Assembly: GCA_913046275.1 (NCBI GenBank)
Contig: CAJWSE010000021.1
Coordinates: 1-12,623 of the forward strand
DNA: 12,623 nt
DNA from: an uncultured Phycisphaerae bacterium
GTDB lineage: Bacteria > Planctomycetota > Phycisphaerae > Phycisphaerales > SM1A02
Direction of reading: 5' to 3'
Shown: one piece after another, positions 9,563-12,623 of the stretch
Numbering within the stretch: position 1 is the stretch's first letter
Layout: every line of letters starts with the position of its first letter
Made by a program: the position numbers and the translations under genes
The notes under the pieces: generated by a model
Databases searched by the model: none
Seen by the model: the letters and a program-made list of their open reading frames with translations, nothing else
What the model was told of the DNA's origin: nothing

Positions 9563-10286
9563 TTGGCACCATACAGGACTCAGAATCACCATTGCCTTCA
9601 TTGCGCTAATTGCTGTTTTTTCTTTATTTCATTTTGTGCTTGAACCATACATGCCAAAAGTTGAAAACTTCATCGTGGCACTAGGTGTCTGGGGCCCAAT
9701 ACTTTTCATCTTGCTATTCATTCTTGGCACAACCATTCTATTTCCCGAAGCAATTTTTGCGCTTGCCGCAGGAGCAATTTTCGGTATCTGGTGGGGATTA
9801 ATTTGGATGACAATCGCCGGCACTATTGCTTCTTTGGTGATGTTTTTTATTGGCAGAAACATCCTAAAATTACCTGTTGAAACATTACTTCAAAAACACC
9901 CTAAATTACAAGCATTCAACAAGGCAGTTTCAAACTTTAAAATTATCGCTTTGCTGAGGCTCTCTCCATTTAATTACTCAGCACTTTGTTATTTAGCCTC
10001 AGTTAGCAAATTAAAATTTTCATCATACACTTACGCTTCAATTGCAATGATTCCTGGTTTTCTTTCGACTACCTACATTGGGTATGCCGCAAAACATGCC
10101 GCGGATCTTGCAAAAACATACAAAGAGACTGGAAAACTCCCCGCAGGAGATTCCGTAGTTCATGAAATTACTGTCTATGGCGGTCTGCTTATTGCGGTCG
10201 GTGTCAGCTTTGCTGTTGCAAAAATTGCTCTAAAAGCAGTCAAAAACTCAGGGTTGAGCGAAAGCCCAAAACCAAAGACCCATTGA
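9549..10286 (+). CDS. VTT-domain (TVP38/TMEM64, DedA-superfamily) membrane protein
   Basis: Inner-membrane protein of the VTT/DedA superfamily. Members of this superfamily include eukaryotic lipid scramblases (TMEM41B/VMP1) and bacterial carrier-lipid translocases, so a lipid-transport role is plausible but unproven here. 245 residues: a membrane segment at about 12-32, then the VTT core with ILGTTILFPEAIFALAAGAIFG (58-79), GTIASLVMFFIGR (91-103), LLRLSPFNYSALCYLASVSKLKFSSY (135-160) and IPGFLSTTYIGYAAK (168-182), and a last segment at about 209-228 with a basic tail. The GxxFG-like turn and the LLRLSP-x-NY motif are family marks. The start is TTG at 9549, chosen from the GAGGA site and the 14-bp overlap with the previous gene. 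It is the last gene of the run; its 3' end overlaps the convergent porin gene by 47 bp. Confidence 0.85.
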   Translation: MRKINWHHTGLRITIAFIALIAVFSLFHFVLEPYMPKVENFIVALGVWGPILFILLFILGTTILFPEAIFALAAGAIFGIWWGLIWMTIAGTIASLVMFFIGRNILKLPVETLLQKHPKLQAFNKAVSNFKIIALLRLSPFNYSALCYLASVSKLKFSSYTYASIAMIPGFLSTTYIGYAAKHAADLAKTYKETGKLPAGDSVVHEITVYGGLLIAVGVSFAVAKIALKAVKNSGLSESPKPKTH

Positions 10287-11322
10287 TATTCTCATCTTCA
10301 TAATACTGAATGACTGGACCTATATATAACTTTGAATCTTCCCACCTTGTACGGTAATACCACTCAGCAACTTTCTGCTGACCACCCGAAGTTAAATCAG
10401 CGTACTGATACGCCAAACCCATGCTTTTCTCATTACTTTCGTCAAGCACTAACTGAAACCCTGCAGAAGCACTGAAATCTGAAATCGTCACCTGCTCATC
10501 ACACCAACCAATACGAGCAAACACCGTTATAGCATCAGAAATTTCTTGGTCAAAGTTGAACAATCCTCCCCAACCATTAATATTATCTGTCCCATTTGGA
10601 TTGTTAACTCCATTATTCCAAATAAGAAATCGATAATGACCGAGGCGATTTGTATCATTTATTTTTAAATGACGAGTAAATGTCAGCTGTGCTGTTGTTA
10701 ATAAATGCTCCCAAGAAATTCCTGCAATGCCTGATGTATGCACACCATGCGGCTCTGAATTTACCACACCTAAGGCAAGCAAAGTAGAATCATTCAACGC
10801 CAGATCAACATTTGCACCAAAACCATAATTTGGAAATGGATTGGTTATTGACTGGTTAAAATTTTCTGCTAAAAAACCACTGACTGAATCGAATGCAATT
10901 GCATTTTGATCAAAATGTGCAGCTTCTCGAAATTTACCTATTCGAAATGTGAATCCTTCATGCACCTGTTGCTCCCAAACCAAGGTTGACAACTCAAGTT
11001 CTTCCGAAGTAATTAGGTTATTACTACTCATGGAGTTTCCAAGCAAATCTGCCATCATTGGATTTATTGGGGTTCCACCTGCGACAGCGCCTTGAATGTC
11101 ATAATTTATTTTCCCAAAGGAATGATCGTCAGACCAAGTGGTGAGTGCACCGCTCATGTCAAAATAGAACGAAGCCTTAGCATGAGGCATTCCATCGAGT
11201 GTTTTCGATGCATGCTGATATGTCCAAGCAACCATTGTCTTCAAGGAAAAATTAGGATATGATTCTTCGCTTTCAGGAAGCGCTAAACTTGTAGATATTA
11301 ATAATGATATTATTATCTGCAT
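10240..11322 (-). CDS. OprB-family carbohydrate-selective outer-membrane porin
   Basis: Predicted outer-membrane beta-barrel for sugar uptake. The 360-residue product begins with a signal peptide (MQIIISLLISTSLA, 1-14). OprB-type features are an early strand with FYFDMSG, a GFTFRIGKFREAAHFDQNAIAFDSVSGFL stretch (123-151) matching the IGK-x-FD-N pattern, and NPFPNYGFGANVDLAL (161-176). Alternating polar and aromatic strands follow, and the chain ends in Phe, the usual outer-membrane barrel sorting signature. The frame extends upstream to an ATG at 11436, but that version would run into the divergent peroxiredoxin gene and bury the signal peptide, so I start at 11322. No Shine-Dalgarno; TATCAT lies 8 nt before the ATG. 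No sugar-transport or catabolism gene is nearby, so the substrate cannot be inferred. Convergent 47-bp overlap with the VTT gene. Confidence 0.82.
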   Translation of the reverse strand: MQIIISLLISTSLALPESEESYPNFSLKTMVAWTYQHASKTLDGMPHAKASFYFDMSGALTTWSDDHSFGKINYDIQGAVAGGTPINPMMADLLGNSMSSNNLITSEELELSTLVWEQQVHEGFTFRIGKFREAAHFDQNAIAFDSVSGFLAENFNQSITNPFPNYGFGANVDLALNDSTLLALGVVNSEPHGVHTSGIAGISWEHLLTTAQLTFTRHLKINDTNRLGHYRFLIWNNGVNNPNGTDNINGWGGLFNFDQEISDAITVFARIGWCDEQVTISDFSASAGFQLVLDESNEKSMGLAYQYADLTSGGQQKVAEWYYRTRWEDSKLYIGPVIQYYEDENINGSLVLGFRSTLSF

Positions 11323-11330
11323 AATCGAGA

Positions 11331-11340
11331 ATGATACAAT
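11331..11340. promoter_or_regulatory. Overlapping divergent -10 elements between porin and peroxiredoxin genes
   Basis: Plus strand: TGATACAAT (11332-11340) is an extended -10 (TGn followed by TACAAT) placed 25 nt before the peroxiredoxin ATG, leaving a leader with the site AAAAGGA (11351-11357). Minus strand: TATCAT (11336-11331) is 5 of 6 to TATAAT and lies 8 nt before the porin ATG. The two boxes share bases, so the promoters would compete for polymerase. No -35 elements recognised. Confidence 0.4.
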
Positions 11341-11365
11341 CTGTAAGTACAAAAGGAAGTCTACT

Positions 11366-11962
11366 ATGCCCGTTTTAGTCAATAAAGAAGCACCTAATTT
11401 CAATGCCCAAGCGGTTATGCCAAATGGTGAAATCACTGAAATTTCGCTTAGTAATTACAGAGGTCAAGCCGTTGTCTTGTTTTTCTGGCCACTTGATTTT
11501 ACATTCGTATGCCCCACTGAAATCATTGCGCATAGCAAACGAGTTAAAGCATTCGCTGAACGTGGCGTACAACTCCTTGGTTGCTCCATTGATTCTCAAT
11601 TTACTCATGCTGCCTGGCGCAACACACTCGTTGAAAAAGGAGGCATTGGTGAGGTTGAATTTCCAATGATTGCTGATTTTACTCATGAAATAGCTAATTC
11701 TTATGGCATTCTTCATGATGCAGGCATTGCGCTTCGAGCAAGTTTTCTCATTGATAAGAATGGCATCGTGCAACACCAGGTTATAAACAATCTGCCACTT
11801 GGCCGCAACGTAGACGAAATGCTTCGAATGGTTGATGCACTTCAATTCACTGAGGAGCACGGCGAGGTATGCCCCGCGGGTTGGAATAAAGGTGATGACG
11901 GGATGAAACCAACCGCCGATGGCGTTGCTTCCTACCTTGCATCAAATGCTGAGGTTCTATGA
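11366..11962 (+). CDS. Typical 2-Cys peroxiredoxin (AhpC/TSA family)
   Basis: Reduces hydrogen peroxide, alkyl hydroperoxides and possibly peroxynitrite in the cytosol. 198 residues, normal for a typical 2-Cys enzyme. Peroxidatic Cys49 sits in DFTFVCPTE (44-52), with Thr46 and the conserved Arg124 (ALRASFLID) completing the active site. Resolving Cys169 lies in the VCPAGW motif (168-173). GGIG (92-95) and Tyr190-Leu191 near the C-terminus resemble the GGLG/YF features linked to sensitivity to overoxidation. An extra Cys73 (LLGCSID) is not catalytic by family knowledge. The ATG at 11366 is supported by AAAAGGA at 8-nt spacing and an extended -10 25 nt upstream. Its stop overlaps the next gene's ATG (ATGA), so the two are co-translated. 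Confidence 0.95.
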   Translation: MPVLVNKEAPNFNAQAVMPNGEITEISLSNYRGQAVVLFFWPLDFTFVCPTEIIAHSKRVKAFAERGVQLLGCSIDSQFTHAAWRNTLVEKGGIGEVEFPMIADFTHEIANSYGILHDAGIALRASFLIDKNGIVQHQVINNLPLGRNVDEMLRMVDALQFTEEHGEVCPAGWNKGDDGMKPTADGVASYLASNAEVL

Positions 11963-12531
11963 GTTCACCAAAAGTACTTGCGTTCGCAGGCAGCACTCGA
12001 AAAAATTCTTTTAATAAACAACTTGTAAAGGTTGCGAAGGAAAGCGCTCATAAATTTGGTGCTGAAGTGACTTTTATTGATTTGCAGGACTACAAACTGC
12101 CCATGTACTGTGGCGATTTGCATGAGGATCAAGGCATTCCTAAACAAGCCATTGCACTTAAAGAACTCATGAAAAGTCATAATGGGTTTCTGATCGCAAG
12201 TCCTGAATACAACGGTTCTCTTACGGGTACTCTTAAAAATACTATCGACTGGGCAACAATTCGTCACGACGACGAAGAGCGCATGGCATGTTTTAATAAA
12301 AAAATAATTGGACTTATGTGTGCTGCACCAGGCGCTGGCGGAAGCCGAGGTTTACATCATCTACGAATGATACTTTCAAGCTTGGGTTCTTTTGTGCTAC
12401 CAAGGCATGTCTGCCTCACGAATTGCCATGCCCACCTTCAGGGTCAACTCACGATTTCAGATAATAAAATCCAAGAACAAGTTGATGATCTCTCATCGGA
12501 ATTAGTACGGGTTATTCACGGCTTACATTAA
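11959..12531 (+). CDS. NAD(P)H-dependent FMN reductase (flavodoxin-like fold)
   Basis: Flavoprotein of the NADPH-dependent FMN reductase / ArsH-ChrR-like family. It reduces FMN, quinones or similar acceptors, probably in a two-electron, radical-sparing way. 190 residues: the FMN-phosphate loop AGSTRKNSFNKQL is at 10-22, the flavin-ring loop SPEYNGSLTGTLKNTIDW at 81-98, and a third flavin-site loop CAAPGAGGSRGLHHLR at 121-136. The ATG at 11959 overlaps the peroxiredoxin TGA by four bases and has GAGG 4 nt upstream, so translation is probably coupled. The pairing suggests a joint role in oxidative stress: supplying electrons to the peroxiredoxin, or clearing quinones that make peroxide. Neither is shown by sequence, and the exact substrate is unknown. 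Confidence 0.9.
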   Translation: MSSPKVLAFAGSTRKNSFNKQLVKVAKESAHKFGAEVTFIDLQDYKLPMYCGDLHEDQGIPKQAIALKELMKSHNGFLIASPEYNGSLTGTLKNTIDWATIRHDDEERMACFNKKIIGLMCAAPGAGGSRGLHHLRMILSSLGSFVLPRHVCLTNCHAHLQGQLTISDNKIQEQVDDLSSELVRVIHGLH

Positions 12532-12623
12532 TCATCTTGCTTTAAACGACTCATAGCGTAATCGTTTCATAATTCAGATAAAAATAGTATTTTGATACAA
12601 TGCATAAATGATTACATTCATAT
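12532..12623 (+). other. Intergenic right edge with a possible leaderless gene start
   Basis: After the flavin reductase stop there is a weak inverted repeat, AAACGA (12544-12549) with TCGTTT (12562-12567) across a 12-nt loop, which may help end transcription. TGATACAAT (12593-12601) repeats exactly the extended -10 of the peroxiredoxin promoter, with TTCAGA (12573-12578) at 17-nt spacing as a poor -35. Six bases later an ATG (12608) opens a frame, MITFI, that is still open at the window edge. The layout fits a leaderless gene beginning here, but only five codons are visible, so no product can be named. Confidence 0.35.

Noticed and set aside
11323..11436. Longer porin start at 11436
   Set aside because: It would overlap the divergent peroxiredoxin coding region and place 38 residues before an otherwise good signal peptide.
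11375..11860. 161-residue minus-strand frame opposite the peroxiredoxin
   Set aside because: Antisense shadow of a fully conserved peroxiredoxin; no domain resemblance.

Overview
The window is an ordinary-looking, gene-dense piece of a Gram-negative bacterial chromosome, AT-rich by eye. An outer membrane is implied by an OprB-type porin whose last residue is the C-terminal Phe typical of outer-membrane barrels. The fibro-slime protein, the monomeric NADP isocitrate dehydrogenase and a secreted protein with an RTX-like tail would fit a marine planctomycete-like or other environmental bacterium. No 16S or other taxonomic marker is present, so the lineage is inference only. I see no tRNA, rRNA, CRISPR array, insertion sequence or phage gene. 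No gene-free stretch is longer than about 140 bases.

Layout. Positions 1-1980 (minus) carry most of a monomeric isocitrate dehydrogenase cut by the left edge, preceded on the same strand by trhO (2064-2972), a tRNA uridine hydroxylase. A divergent aldehyde dehydrogenase follows (3112-4500, plus). Next come three minus-strand genes: a secreted fibro-slime protein (4591-5484) and the umuD-umuC pair for DNA polymerase V (umuC 5618-6874, umuD 6862-7290). Divergent from umuD is a tight plus-strand run of four genes: cyclophilin, PAP2-like membrane enzyme, secreted RTX-tailed protein and VTT/TVP38 membrane protein (7382-10286). Each gene after the first overlaps the one before it. The run ends tail-to-tail, with a 47-bp overlap, against the porin gene (10240-11322, minus). 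Divergent from the porin is a two-gene redox operon, a 2-Cys peroxiredoxin and an NAD(P)H-dependent FMN reductase (11366-12531). A possible further gene begins at 12608 and runs off the right edge.

How the genes fit together. UmuD and UmuC form one SOS mutagenesis unit. The peroxiredoxin and flavin reductase probably form a peroxide or quinone defence unit. The four-gene run pairs a lipid-phosphatase-like membrane protein with a VTT-domain protein, a fold that includes lipid scramblases and carrier-lipid translocases. Between them lies an unrecognised exported protein. This is the most interesting arrangement in the window.

Start sites fall into two classes. Several genes have a good Shine-Dalgarno sequence. 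Others (trhO, umuD, the porin, perhaps the cyclophilin, icd and the right-edge gene) have none, but carry a TANNNT-like hexamer 5-9 nt before the ATG, as expected for leaderless or near-leaderless transcripts.
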